Assembly (NCBI GenBank): GCA_031286225.1
Contig: JAITUQ010000007.1
Coordinates: 32,183 to 96,182 of the forward strand
From: Candidatus Methanorudis spinitermitis
GTDB taxonomy: Archaea; Methanobacteriota; Methanobacteria; Methanobacteriales; Methanobacteriaceae
Length of the DNA stretch: 64,000 nucleotides
Direction: 5' to 3'
Part shown: piece after piece, positions 28,922-38,516 of the stretch
Numbering within the stretch: the stretch's first letter is position 1
How the letters are laid out: each line of letters begins with the position of its first letter
The notes under the pieces: generated by a model
What the model was told of the DNA's origin: nothing
Database searches by the model: none
What the model saw: the letters and a program-made list of their open reading frames with translations, nothing else
Made by a program: the position numbers and the translations under genes

Positions 28922-30064
28922 ATGTCATTTATTAAATTAATTATTAAAAATCCTTTTAGAAAAAAAAGTAAAGCTATATTATCTATTTTTGGTTTGACTT
29001 TAGCTGTTCTGGTTCTTTTAACTTTATTTTCATTTGTAGCATCTGTTGAAAGTTCTATAGAAAAAAGTATAATTGCTGGTGGGGATTTAACTATATTTAA
29101 AGGTTTAGATGAAACAGATAATTTTGAAAACACTAATCCAGATGATTTGATTAATTTAAATAAACTAAATAATAGTGATTTAGATACTATAAAGTCAATG
29201 GAAGGTGTTAAAAAGGCAATACCAATATATGTTAATTATGGAACGGAATTTTCCTATTATGATGAAAACTCTTTTGAATCCAGCATCTTATATTTTGACC
29301 AAGACAATTATAATCTAATAGGAATCGATTTAAGAGAAGGAAAACTATTTAATAACAATAATGAAGTAATAGTAAGTAAAGAATACGTAGATATTACAAA
29401 AAATACTATTGGTAATAAAATAAATGTATATAATAAAAGTTACACTATCGTAGGGATTTTTAGTGGGAATAACATGTACCCTGACTTTGTTGCATTACCT
29501 TTGAGTGAAATACCATATAATAAGTATTCAAATTCAACTTATATTGAAAAAATTGTTGTTAAATTAGATGAAGGTTATGATGTAAATTTATTCTCAGAAA
29601 ATGTTCACGGATTAAATAAAGGACTTGCTCCTATGTCCTCTGCTGATGGTTTACCAAATAAATTTCTTTATGATCTCATAAATGAAATTATAACACAGAT
29701 ATATTTATTTGCAATAATATTTGGAACAATAATAGTTTTATATTCTACACTATCCTCTGTTAATGATAGAACCAGAGAAATTGGTGTACTGAAATCAGTG
29801 GGGTGGAGTAATAAAATGATTACAGTTATGATTATGGCTGAATCCTTTGTTCTTTCTTTGGTAAGCTGGATTGTTGGATCTATTATTTCTATAATTGTAA
29901 TAGAATTTATTATAAGTAATTTTTTATCATTTGTACCTGTATTCAATCTTACAGTTTTTATAAATACATTATTAATAATTGTTATTATTGCAGTTCTTGG
30001 AGGATTATATCCCACATACAGAGCAATTAATTTATCTCCTACAGAGGCTTTACGATACGAATAA
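28922..30064 (+). CDS. FtsX/MacB-type ABC permease 1
   Basis: A 380-residue permease of the MacB/LolC/FtsX superfamily. One N-terminal helix (about 15-40) is followed by a large external domain (MacB core-like, about 45-250) and three C-terminal helices with the family's TREIGVLKSVGWSNKMI coupling segment and YPTYRAINLSPTEALRYE end. ATG at 28922 has AAAGAGG 6 bp upstream, so the longer TTG frame is not used. First gene of a four-gene cluster with two more permeases and the ATPase. Such systems work by mechanotransmission, not classic transport; the substrate is unknown. Confidence 0.88.
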   Translation: MSFIKLIIKNPFRKKSKAILSIFGLTLAVLVLLTLFSFVASVESSIEKSIIAGGDLTIFKGLDETDNFENTNPDDLINLNKLNNSDLDTIKSMEGVKKAIPIYVNYGTEFSYYDENSFESSILYFDQDNYNLIGIDLREGKLFNNNNEVIVSKEYVDITKNTIGNKINVYNKSYTIVGIFSGNNMYPDFVALPLSEIPYNKYSNSTYIEKIVVKLDEGYDVNLFSENVHGLNKGLAPMSSADGLPNKFLYDLINEIITQIYLFAIIFGTIIVLYSTLSSVNDRTREIGVLKSVGWSNKMITVMIMAESFVLSLVSWIVGSIISIIVIEFIISNFLSFVPVFNLTVFINTLLIIVIIAVLGGLYPTYRAINLSPTEALRYE

Positions 30065-30122
30065 AACTTTATGTATTGATTAAACATGACAAAAATATTT
30101 TGTTATAATTTGGTGAATTAAT

Positions 30123-31232
30123 ATGTCTTATTTAAAGTTAATTCTTAAAAATCCATTTAGAAAAAAATTCAAAAGTATACTAACTATTTCAATAATTACA
30201 ATTATAATTGTATCAATAATATTCTTGACCTCACTATCTATTTCTGGTATGTATGCTGTTGATAAATCTATCACTGCAGGGGGAGATTTTGTTGTAAGAG
30301 CTAATTATAGTCTTTTTAATGTTGAAGAAAATACTTTTTTCATGAATGAAAGCATTGTTCAAGAGATAGAAAATATTGAAGGTGTTGAAAAAGCAACACC
30401 ATTCAAAGAAATTCCTTCAGATGATGACTCATTTATTTATATTAGGGGCGTTACACCCTCTACATTAGAGAGTACAGGGACAAAGCTTATTGAAGGAAAA
30501 TTTCCTTCAAAAAATAATGAAGTTTTAATAGGAAAAGATGTAGTAAAAGGCTCAGATAAAGATATTGGTGATAGGATAATAATCAATAACAAAACCTACA
30601 TTGTCACTGGAATTTTCGCAGGAAATTATCTAATGGATTCTGATGTTTTTATGCTACCTGAAGCATTAAATAAAACAACAAATGATGTAGAAGAATTGGG
30701 AGAAGTAGATATTGTTGTTGTTCATATATCAGATGGTTCTAATATTGAAAGTATCAAAAATTCTGTTAACAACCTCCATAAAGGAAAATTTGTAGCAATT
30801 TCCAATTTTAATGAAACAGGAATTTATAAACAACTATACGACATAATAAACACTGTTACTAATTATTTAAGTTTATCTGCTATAATTTTTGGTGGTTTAT
30901 TAACATTTTATGTGATGTTATCTTCTGTTAATAGCCGTGTTAGAGAATTAGGTGTTTTAAAAGCTGTGGGATGGAGTAATAAACAAGTAATTGGAATGAT
31001 TATCGGTGAATCAATGGTAATCTCATTTGTTGCCTGGATTATTGGAGCCATTATTTCTGTGTTGTTGATAGGAGATGTGTTTTCAAATAGTCTATATCAT
31101 GATATTGTATGGGATATTATTTGGATATTTTTAAGGACTTTAGCTATAGTAATTATAATTGGTATAATTGGTTGTTTATATCCTGCATATAAAGCCTCTA
31201 AAATATCTCCTATAGAAGCTTTAAGGTATTAA
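30123..31232 (+). CDS. FtsX/MacB-type ABC permease 2
   Basis: 369 residues with the same architecture as permease 1. It is a close tandem paralogue of permease 3: the first 22 residues are the same, and the segments after the coupling helix (VRELGVLKAVGWSNKQ) and the last 35 residues are nearly identical, while the external domain differs. GGTGAATTA precedes ATG, and the 25 bp before the ATG are almost the same as before permease 3. Likely pairs with the ATPase at 32419. Confidence 0.88.
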   Translation: MSYLKLILKNPFRKKFKSILTISIITIIIVSIIFLTSLSISGMYAVDKSITAGGDFVVRANYSLFNVEENTFFMNESIVQEIENIEGVEKATPFKEIPSDDDSFIYIRGVTPSTLESTGTKLIEGKFPSKNNEVLIGKDVVKGSDKDIGDRIIINNKTYIVTGIFAGNYLMDSDVFMLPEALNKTTNDVEELGEVDIVVVHISDGSNIESIKNSVNNLHKGKFVAISNFNETGIYKQLYDIINTVTNYLSLSAIIFGGLLTFYVMLSSVNSRVRELGVLKAVGWSNKQVIGMIIGESMVISFVAWIIGAIISVLLIGDVFSNSLYHDIVWDIIWIFLRTLAIVIIIGIIGCLYPAYKASKISPIEALRY

Positions 31233-31287
31233 TAAATTTAAGTTATAAAATATATGGTAGTATTTTGTTATAGTTTGGTGAATTAAT

Positions 31288-32394
31288 ATGTCTTATTTAA
31301 AGTTAATTCTTAAAAATCCATTTAGAAAAAAATTTAAAAGTATACTAACTATTTCAATAATCACATTCATAATTGTTTCAATAATATTTTTGAGTTCTCT
31401 ATCTGCTTCTGGTATGTATACTATTGACAAATCTATTACCACTGGAGGAGATTTTGTTGTAAGAGCTAATTATACTTTATTTACTGAAAATGAATTTATT
31501 TTCATAAATGAAAGCATTGTTCAAGAGATAGAAAGTATCGATGGTGTTGAAAAAGCAACACCATTCAAAGAAACTTATCCAGAGGTGGGAGGGGAGTTTT
31601 ACGTGGCTATGGATGTTACACCATATACTTTAGATGATACTGGAACCAAACTTATTGAAGGAAAATTTCCTTCAAAAAACAATGAAATATTAATAGGGAA
31701 AGATGTAGTAAAATTTTTGAATAAAGGTATTGGAGATAGTATAATACTCAAAAATAAAACTTATATTGTTACAGGAATTTTCGCAGGAAACTTTTTAATG
31801 GATGCTAATATTTTTATGTTGCCTGAAGCGTTAAATGAAACATCGAATTATAAAGAAGATTTGGAAAGTATAAAACTTATTGTCGTTCATATATCAAATG
31901 GTTCTAATATTGAAAATATCAAAAATTCTGTTAACAATCTCCATAAAGGAAAAATTGTAGCAATTTCCAATGTTAATGAGACAGGAGAATATAAAGTAAT
32001 ATATGGGCTTATGGAAACTACTGCTAATTATTTAAGCTTTTCAGCTATAATTTTTGGTGGTTTATTGGTATTTTATGTTATGTTGTCTTCTATTAATAGT
32101 CGTGTTAGAGAATTAGGTGTTTTAAAGGCAGTAGGTTGGAGTAATAAGCAAATAATTAGCATGATTGTTGGTGAATCTATGGTCATGTCATTTATGGCTT
32201 GGGTTATTGGAGTTATTATTTCTGTTCTGTTAATAGGATATATGTTTTCTACTTATTTTTATTTTGATGTTATTTGGGATATTTGGATATTTTTAAGGAC
32301 TTTAGCTATAGTAATTATAATTGGTATAATTGGTTGTTTATATCCTGCATATAAATCATCTAAAATATCTCCTATAGAAGCTTTAAGGTATTAA
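31288..32394 (+). CDS. FtsX/MacB-type ABC permease 3
   Basis: 368 residues, a recent tandem duplicate of permease 2. Both termini, the coupling segment and the flanking upstream DNA are nearly identical; the external domain between about residues 50 and 100 and around 190-240 is diverged. This suggests selection for a different external partner, or gene conversion at the ends. It ends 24 bp before the ATPase start, so it is in the same operon. Substrate unknown. Confidence 0.88.
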   Translation: MSYLKLILKNPFRKKFKSILTISIITFIIVSIIFLSSLSASGMYTIDKSITTGGDFVVRANYTLFTENEFIFINESIVQEIESIDGVEKATPFKETYPEVGGEFYVAMDVTPYTLDDTGTKLIEGKFPSKNNEILIGKDVVKFLNKGIGDSIILKNKTYIVTGIFAGNFLMDANIFMLPEALNETSNYKEDLESIKLIVVHISNGSNIENIKNSVNNLHKGKIVAISNVNETGEYKVIYGLMETTANYLSFSAIIFGGLLVFYVMLSSINSRVRELGVLKAVGWSNKQIISMIVGESMVMSFMAWVIGVIISVLLIGYMFSTYFYFDVIWDIWIFLRTLAIVIIIGIIGCLYPAYKSSKISPIEALRY

Positions 32395-32418
32395 TAAAAC
32401 TTGACAAAGGTGATTACA

Positions 32419-33081
32419 ATGAGTGATATTATTACTATGAATGGTGTAACTAAAACTTATGAAAATGGCAATATTAAAGCAGTAAATGGAGTTGATATTA
32501 CAATTAAAGAAGGAGACTTTGTTTCTATTATAGGACCTTCTGGTTCTGGAAAATCAACACTATTAAACATGATAGGAGCACTAGATAAACCAGACTATGG
32601 CCATATAAAAGTTGCAAACCAAGATTTACTTGAAGGACAAAATTTACACAAATTTAGAGCCCAAAAAATAGGATTCATATTCCAATTACACAATTTAATT
32701 CCAACTTTAACTGTAAGAGAAAACGTTGAAATACCAATGTACAGCCAAAAAATAAACTCAAAAAACATGACAAAAAGATCACTAGAACTTTTAGATTACA
32801 TGGGACTAAAAAATCGTACTGATAATAATATAACAAAACTTTCTGGTGGGGAAAGACAAAGAGTAGCAATCGCAAGAGCCCTAATCAACAAACCATCCAT
32901 AATACTTGCAGACGAACCAACAGGATCACTAGACAGCGAAAACAGCGACAAAGTCCTCAACTTACTGAAAAAACTCCACAAAGAACAAGATGTTACATTA
33001 ATCATTGTTACTCATGATAATGAAGTAGCTAACATGGCTGAGCGAATTATTAAAGTAAAAGATGGAAAAATAGAAGAATAA
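32419..33081 (+). CDS. ABC transporter ATPase, MacB/LolD type
   Basis: A 220-residue ATPase for the three preceding permeases. Walker A GPSGSGKST (39-47), signature LSGGERQRVAIARAL, Walker B IILADEPTGSLD and the switch His (VTHD) are all present. ATG at 32419 has AAAGGTG 8 bp upstream, preferred over TTG at 32401. Codon use in the second half is more C-rich than in most neighbours (runs such as GACAGCGAAAACAGCGAC). Last gene of the operon. Confidence 0.92.
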   Translation: MSDIITMNGVTKTYENGNIKAVNGVDITIKEGDFVSIIGPSGSGKSTLLNMIGALDKPDYGHIKVANQDLLEGQNLHKFRAQKIGFIFQLHNLIPTLTVRENVEIPMYSQKINSKNMTKRSLELLDYMGLKNRTDNNITKLSGGERQRVAIARALINKPSIILADEPTGSLDSENSDKVLNLLKKLHKEQDVTLIIVTHDNEVANMAERIIKVKDGKIEE

Positions 33082-33107
33082 AAGATAAAAAAGAGATGCT
33101 ATCTTTT
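33080..33107 (+). terminator. Hairpin after the ABC operon
   Basis: AAAAGATA and TATCTTTT pair as an 8-bp stem around AAAAAGAGATGC, directly at the ATPase stop codon, followed by a T-rich stretch. A terminator or mRNA end stabiliser is likely. Confidence 0.45.
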
Positions 33108-33169
33108 CTCATTTTGAAAATTAGCTAAATACTTAAAATTATATAGGGATAAATATAAGATTATTAATC

Positions 33170-33814
33170 ATGAATATTGATTTAAGTTCTGTTGGAATGG
33201 AAAAAGGTCAGCAATATGAAACAATAATAACCACCAAAAATCATGACGGAAAAGAAAATGCTTCACCTTTTGGAATAATTTGTAAAGAAAAAGATAAAAT
33301 AATATGTAGAATCTTCAAAGGTAGCCTTACCTTAAAAAATATTTCCATGAAAAGAGAATTTACTGTAAACATTATTAATGATCCACTATTATTTACTTTA
33401 TCTACAATTGACAATCTTCCAGAAGAATATTTCATTGAAAATTCCCAAATAGCTATTTTAAAAGATGCTGAAGCTTATATAAAATGTAGAGTAACTGATA
33501 TAAAAGAAGGGATGACACATAGTGACCCAATTAGAAAATCACCTGCAAGTATAGTTAAAGCTGATGTAAAAGAAATAATTATAAAACAAAAATGTGTGAA
33601 AGCCCCGAATAGAGGATTTTATTCTTTAATAGAGTCTTTAGTTAATTTTACAAGAATTGATATGGTTAATGAAGAAAAACAAAAATATTTTTTAAATAGA
33701 TTTAGAGAATCTAAAAGAATAATAAATAAAGTAGGAAGCAATGAAGAAAAAAAAGCTATGAAAATTCTTCAAAAAACCCTTGAAAATAAAGGTTATAAAA
33801 TAAAACTAGAGTAA
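33170..33814 (+). CDS. DUF447 flavin-binding-like protein
   Basis: A 214-residue member of DUF447 (PF04289), an archaeal family whose structures show an FMN-binding split barrel. The N-terminal half has ETIITTKNHDGKENASPFGI and CRIFKGSLTLKNI; the C-terminal helical region carries VKAPNRGFYSLIESLVNFTRID. The catalytic role is unknown, though in methanogens the gene recurs near cofactor genes. It has no clear ribosome binding site and a TATAAG-like element 19 bp upstream, so a very short leader is possible. 88 bp after the ABC operon. Confidence 0.8.
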   Translation: MNIDLSSVGMEKGQQYETIITTKNHDGKENASPFGIICKEKDKIICRIFKGSLTLKNISMKREFTVNIINDPLLFTLSTIDNLPEEYFIENSQIAILKDAEAYIKCRVTDIKEGMTHSDPIRKSPASIVKADVKEIIIKQKCVKAPNRGFYSLIESLVNFTRIDMVNEEKQKYFLNRFRESKRIINKVGSNEEKKAMKILQKTLENKGYKIKLE

Positions 33815-34048
33815 ATTTGTCGATATTATGGATAGTAATTAAATTTATTTTTCTATTTTTATAATATCAAAAAAATATTCATCTAATAAATTATTATTAA
33901 TTATTATTAAAAAAAATATTTCAACACATCAATTATCATTTTTATTTATTATTAAAAATTAAAAAAATTCATCAAATAAATTATCATTTTATTATTAAAA
34001 ATATTTCTACATATCAATTTTTCTATTTTTATAATATTAAAAAATATG
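33815..34048. repeat. Decayed repeats past the adenine deaminase gene
   Basis: TTTCTATTTTTATAATAT occurs at 33849 and 34020, and the TCATC/ACATCAA-AAATTATCATTTTATTATTAAAAAT block occurs twice between. The units are diverged and about 80-170 bp apart. The deaminase 3' end (ACATCAATAAATGAAAATTCATC) partly resembles them. Confidence 0.5.
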
Positions 34049-35797
34049 TTATACACTATAAACATCAATAAATGAAAATTCATCAACATCAAATAGTCCT
34101 TTATCACTTAACCGTATGCTTGGAATAACTAAAAGAGCTAAAAATGATAAAGTCATAAATGGAGACTCCATCTTACATCCAAAATCAGTAGCTATTTTAT
34201 TAATTTCCTCTAATTCACGAGAAACTGTAGCTAAATCTTTATCACTCATTAAACCAGCTATTGGAAGTTTTAAAATTTTCTCAAATTTTCCATTAACAAT
34301 AGCTAATCCTCCTTTATTTTCAGAAATTAGATTAACAGCTTTTGTCATGTCCTCACTATCTGTTCCAAGAACTATAATATTGTGAGAATCATGAGCTACA
34401 CTTGAAGCAATAGCTCCTTTTTTGAGATTAAAACCTTTCACAAAAGCATTAGCTATATTATTATTCCCATATCTTTCAACAACAGCTAATTTCAAAATAT
34501 CTTCCTTTAAATTAGCTTGAATGACTTGGTCTTCAACCTTTAAATTAGCTTTAAATTTTTTTGTTGTAATTTCATTATTCATCACTTCAATAACATTAAC
34601 AGTAACTAAATCAGATTTGTTATTTTCTATTTTTATATCAAAATCACTAGCTATTGTCTTATTTAATTTGAAAGTATTTTTTAAAAAAGGTTTTTTAGGA
34701 TTAAATAGTGTTTTTCCATCTTCAGCTACTAATTTTCCATGGATGAATGTTTTTTTAATATTAAAATCATCAAAATTATCTATTATTACAAAATTAGCTA
34801 TTTTATCATTAGCTATTTCACCTGAATTAAGATTATAGTGAATTGCAGGGTTGATTGTAACCATTTTAATAGCTTCAATAGGGTCAATTCCTAAACCAAT
34901 AGCTTTTTTAATCAAAATATTTAAATGACCATGTTTTAAATCTTTAGATTCTTTATCATCTGTTACTAAAAAATCAAATATTGGATTTTTTAATACATTT
35001 TCAAAATCATAAACAGAAACTGAATGAAAAAAATCTTGTTTTGAATGTAAATTGATTCTATCTTTTATATTTAAAAGAGCTTCCATATTTTTAGCAGAAG
35101 ATCCTTCTCTAACCATGATTTTCATGCCAAGTTCTTTTTTTTCTATAGCCTCATCAAAACTTACACATTCATGATCAGTGGATATACTCATATTAATATA
35201 TTTCTCTAAGTCATCCCCAGATAGCCCTGGAGCATGACCATCAATAGGTTTTTTATATTTTTTAGCTATTTCTAACTTAGTTATAATCTCTTTATCTTGA
35301 TTTATAACACCAACATAGTTCATAACTTCTCCTAAAGCTATAATTTCATCTTTTTTCATTAATTTTTCAATAGCTACACTATCAATACAAGCTCCAGAAG
35401 TTTCAAATTCAGTAGCTGGAACGCAAGTTGGTGCAGAAAAATAAAAATCAAAAGGAACTCTTTTTCCATCTTCAATCATGAATTCAATTCCTTCCATTCC
35501 ACATACATTAGCTATTTCATGAGGATCAGCTATAACTGAAGTAGTTCCAAATGGAACAACAGCTTTTGCAAAATTAGTTGGTGTAAGAAGTGAACTTTCA
35601 ATATGAATATGTGCATCAATAAACCCTGGAACTACTATTCCCTCAAAATCCAAGCCAAAATCATTAATAGAATCACTAGTTAAAGGAGTTACTTTTTTAA
35701 AATACCCATTTTCAATTAATATTTCAGCAGGATACACTTCACTTTTTCTAATATCCAAAATTTTAGATTTAAATCTATTAACTTTTTCCTCATTCAT
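34049..35797 (-). CDS. ade: Adenine deaminase
   Basis: A 582-residue amidohydrolase that converts adenine to hypoxanthine in purine salvage. PGFIDAHIHIESS (metal ligands) lies near residue 57-69, GEVMNYVGVI with the conserved Glu in mid-barrel, DGHAPGLSG and STDHECVS hold further metal His/Asp, and VAHDSHNIIVLGTD is the C-terminal conserved block. Length and both domains are normal for AdeC/Ade. The gene has an extreme density of AGCT-centred words. It lacks a clear ribosome binding site. Confidence 0.94.
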   Translation of the reverse strand: MNEEKVNRFKSKILDIRKSEVYPAEILIENGYFKKVTPLTSDSINDFGLDFEGIVVPGFIDAHIHIESSLLTPTNFAKAVVPFGTTSVIADPHEIANVCGMEGIEFMIEDGKRVPFDFYFSAPTCVPATEFETSGACIDSVAIEKLMKKDEIIALGEVMNYVGVINQDKEIITKLEIAKKYKKPIDGHAPGLSGDDLEKYINMSISTDHECVSFDEAIEKKELGMKIMVREGSSAKNMEALLNIKDRINLHSKQDFFHSVSVYDFENVLKNPIFDFLVTDDKESKDLKHGHLNILIKKAIGLGIDPIEAIKMVTINPAIHYNLNSGEIANDKIANFVIIDNFDDFNIKKTFIHGKLVAEDGKTLFNPKKPFLKNTFKLNKTIASDFDIKIENNKSDLVTVNVIEVMNNEITTKKFKANLKVEDQVIQANLKEDILKLAVVERYGNNNIANAFVKGFNLKKGAIASSVAHDSHNIIVLGTDSEDMTKAVNLISENKGGLAIVNGKFEKILKLPIAGLMSDKDLATVSRELEEINKIATDFGCKMESPFMTLSFLALLVIPSIRLSDKGLFDVDEFSFIDVYSV

Positions 35798-36096
35798 AGT
35801 ATCATATTAAATAATTCAATCAAAATTTTTAAAAAAAAGCATGAGAAAATTCATAAGTAAAATAATTTTTAAAAATTTCATGAAATATAAAATTAAAAAT
35901 ATTAAAATTATTTTTAAATTTAATAAATTTAAATAAGATAAATAATCTTGGTATTATTGATATTGAAAATTTACATTAGAACAACAATTAAGATATTAAT
36001 AAAAAAAAATAAAAAATTGAATCTTAATAATTTTAATTTATAAAATAAAAATTAAAAAAATAATCTAAATAGTTAATACTTTCATATCAAAAAGGA
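35798..36096. other. Intergenic region upstream of ade
   Basis: 299 bp, AT-rich, holding the ade promoter and the end of the tautomerase transcript. A/T runs only; nothing else recognisable. Confidence 0.4.
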
Positions 36097-36492
36097 TTAT
36101 TTATTTTGTTTAATATTAACTTTAAATCCTAAATCTACTTCTTCAGCAGATTTTCCTCCTCTAACACCCCAATTATTAAGTGGTTGTTCATTTATAAAAA
36201 TAAAAATTGATTCTTTTTTAATATTCAATTTAGCATTTAAGCTATCCACAATTGTTTTAAATAATAATTTTTTTGTTTCATCACTTCTACCAAAAAACAT
36301 AGCTATTTCAATTAAATATTCATAAGGATCTTTCATTTCAAATGATTCTTCTTCATATTCCATTAAAAAAATATTTCTATCATCAGAAGGAAGTTTCAAA
36401 ATATTAATCAAAGAAGAAAGAATTTCTTCCTTAAAAACTTGTAAAAAAGATTTATTTTTCCCTTTGATTAGTGAAATTTTTGTAAATGGCAT
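36097..36492 (-). CDS. Tautomerase-superfamily protein
   Basis: A 131-residue protein starting MPFTKISLIKGK; the Pro after the start is the catalytic base of 4-oxalocrotonate tautomerase and MSAD-type enzymes. EEVDLGF near the C-terminus and the single-chain length match the double-size MSAD-like subgroup (Tautomerase_2), where two beta-alpha-beta units are fused. GGGGTG lies before ATG. The substrate is unknown; most such archaeal genes are uncharacterised. Confidence 0.75.
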   Translation of the reverse strand: MPFTKISLIKGKNKSFLQVFKEEILSSLINILKLPSDDRNIFLMEYEEESFEMKDPYEYLIEIAMFFGRSDETKKLLFKTIVDSLNAKLNIKKESIFIFINEQPLNNWGVRGGKSAEEVDLGFKVNIKQNK

Positions 36493-36554
36493 AAAAACAC
36501 CCCAATATATAATTTTAATTTAATTAAAAATATTAAGATAATAATTAAAATTTT

Positions 36555-36623
36555 TTATTCTATTATATCCTTTTTTATTAAAGTTGGATCTGCGGCAAAC
36601 CATGTATCTAAAAGAATGTATTT
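36555..36623 (-). pseudogene. Remnant reading frame, 22 codons without a start
   Basis: On the minus strand, KYILLDTWFAADP then TLIKKDIIE ends in TAA, with a stop just upstream of the first codon and no start or ribosome binding site. Its G+C content (GGTTTGCCGCAGATCC) and residue mix are protein-like and unlike the surrounding AT-rich DNA. It is probably the C-terminal end of a lost gene; I do not recognise which. Confidence 0.4.
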
Positions 36624-36652
36624 TTAAAAAAAGTTTTCTATTGTTTTTATTG

Positions 36653-36976
36653 TTACCAATTACGTTCTCTTATTAGTTTTTCAACATCAATACTTAAATT
36701 AAAATGGTTTATTATATAATCCACAGTTTCACCTATTGATTCACGTGCCCCTGTTTCTAATTCACTATCATTTTTCCCAAATTCTTCCTCTAAATTATTT
36801 ATTCCTATTGTTATTTCATCAAATTTCTTTTGTATTATTTCAATATCTTTCTCACCATCTTCTAATAATTCCACACCACTTATCAATAAAACTTTGATTT
36901 TATCAACTAGAAAATTTGGGAAAAAGCCATCTTCATACATATCCACCAAATACAGCTTTTCATTAAATTTTTCCAT
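36653..36976 (-). CDS. DUF5713-family protein
   Basis: A 107-residue acidic, helical cytosolic protein. YLVDMYEDGFFPNFLVDKIK (9-28), ESIGETVDYI and the end RERNW match the DUF5713 family, found mainly in bacteria, so transfer is possible. Function is unknown. AAGGGAGATAAAA precedes ATG. It is 56 bp after the ornithine cyclodeaminase gene on the same strand. Confidence 0.72.
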   Translation of the reverse strand: MEKFNEKLYLVDMYEDGFFPNFLVDKIKVLLISGVELLEDGEKDIEIIQKKFDEITIGINNLEEEFGKNDSELETGARESIGETVDYIINHFNLSIDVEKLIRERNW

Positions 36977-37032
36977 TTTTATCTCCCTTTTTCAACTTAT
37001 CCCATTTTATACATATTAAGTGACAAAACATG

Positions 37033-38256
37033 TTAAGATTCTAATTCATTATATAAAGTTGGTAAAAAAGTACCTATATCAGTAACAATGCTTAAAACCT
37101 GAGCACTTCCTCGGTCTGCTAGTTTAGTAACAGTAGCTGGATTAATATCAACACAAACACTTTTTACTCTTGATGGGAGGATATTTCCAGTAGCTATTGA
37201 ATGTAACATTGTAGCTATCATTATAACCATATCAACGTTTTTTGCATATTCTCTCATTATTTCTTGTGCTTCAATAACATCAGTTATAACATCTGGAAGT
37301 GGTCCATCATCTCGAATAGATCCTGCTAAGACAAATGGAACATTATTTTTAACACATTCATACATAATGCCTTCTTTTAAAGTCCCATCTTTAACAGCTT
37401 CCTTTATAGATCCAGAACGATTTATCACATTAATAGCTCTCATATGATGAGTATGACCCCTACTTACAACTTCACCTGTTTTTACACAAACTCCCAGAGA
37501 CGTCCCATAAAGAGCATTTTCAATATCATGAGTAGCTAAAGCATTTCCTGCAAAAATTACATCAATAAATCCATTTTTTATAAGTTGTGCTAATAAATCT
37601 GCAGAACCTGTGTGAACAATAGCTGGTCCACCAACAATAGCTATTTTTCCACCTTTACCTTTAATTTCTTTAATTTCAGAAGCTATTTTTCGAATCATAG
37701 ACATAAGTGGTTTTTCACTTGAGACTTCACTGTTCATAAATTCAAAAACACCTTGTTTACCTCTAGCTCTCTCAGGAGGTGTAACTTTTATTCCTTCCCT
37801 TCCAACTACAATTAAGTCTCCTTTTTTGATTTTACCAATTGGTTTGCAATATGCTTTATTATTACCCTTAACATCATCGATAACAATCATACAATCCATT
37901 TCTATATCTTCAACAAGTAACCAGTCCCCATTATTTAGAACATGAGTTATATGATTGGTGGTTGAATAAAAATCCTCTGGAGCAACTTTATCTTTTAGGG
38001 AAGCTACAAGTTCAACTTCTTTAATTTCAGAAATTGATGCACCAATCTCACTTAACTCATCTAATATTTGGTTTAGTAAAGAAGGAGAATCTGCTGAAAC
38101 AACTATTTTAGCTCTACTAACATCTGATTTCCGCTTTCCAACATCAAGATCCATTATTTTAAAATCTCCTCCCCTATCCATAATTATATCTAAAGTATTT
38201 GGAAGAATTAAAGAATCAATAATATGACCAGAAAGTATTATTTCTCTTTGATTCAT
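37033..38256 (-). CDS. Archaeal ornithine cyclodeaminase (LOR/SDH family, TIGR00300)
   Basis: A 407-residue protein of the TIGR00300/LOR-SDH group. Archaeal members such as the Methanococcus maripaludis enzyme convert ornithine to proline with loss of ammonia; the same domain is the C-terminal half of cyanobacterial AgrE. An N-terminal ACT-like part (residues 1-100), a central domain with [12 protein letters not shown], and a NAD-type fold from [16 protein letters not shown] with [15 protein letters not shown] and [20 protein letters not shown] segments are visible. AAGGAGG precedes ATG. It sits beside speB, eIF5A and pdaD, so arginine-derived amino acids meet here. Confidence 0.78.
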   Translation of the reverse strand: MNQREIILSGHIIDSLILPNTLDIIMDRGGDFKIMDLDVGKRKSDVSRAKIVVSADSPSLLNQILDELSEIGASISEIKEVELVASLKDKVAPEDFYSTTNHITHVLNNGDWLLVEDIEMDCMIVIDDVKGNNKAYCKPIGKIKKGDLIVVGREGIKVTPPERARGKQGVFEFMNSEVSSEKPLMSMIRKIASEIKEIKGKGGKIAIVGGPAIVHTGSADLLAQLIKNGFIDVIFAGNALATHDIENALYGTSLGVCVKTGEVVSRGHTHHMRAINVINRSGSIKEAVKDGTLKEGIMYECVKNNVPFVLAGSIRDDGPLPDVITDVIEAQEIMREYAKNVDMVIMIATMLHSIATGNILPSRVKSVCVDINPATVTKLADRGSAQVLSIVTDIGTFLPTLYNELES

Positions 38257-38516
38257 ATATAAACCTCCTTATATAGCTATATTTAGCTATTTTATTAATA
38301 TTATCTTAATTTTTATAAAATTTAGCTATTTTATTTTACTCTAATTTCTATAAAAAATATTATTTATATTTTAAGCTATTTATTATTAAATGACTGTCAA
38401 TTCTTAGTTGATTTTTAATATTTACGTTCCAATTGTTTAATTTGTGGTAAATTTGGTTGAAAAATCCTATCTGTTCTGAAAATTTTTTATCTGATTTTAG
38501 AATTTTATATAAATCT

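Noticed and set aside
29668..30087. Minus-strand frame of 139 codons over permease 1
   Set aside because: Shadow frame of a clear FtsX-type permease; composition is typical of antisense to membrane helices.
38397..38516. Text near 38400-38516 read as the end of another gene
   Set aside because: Short frames exist on both strands, but none has a start signal or a protein-like composition.
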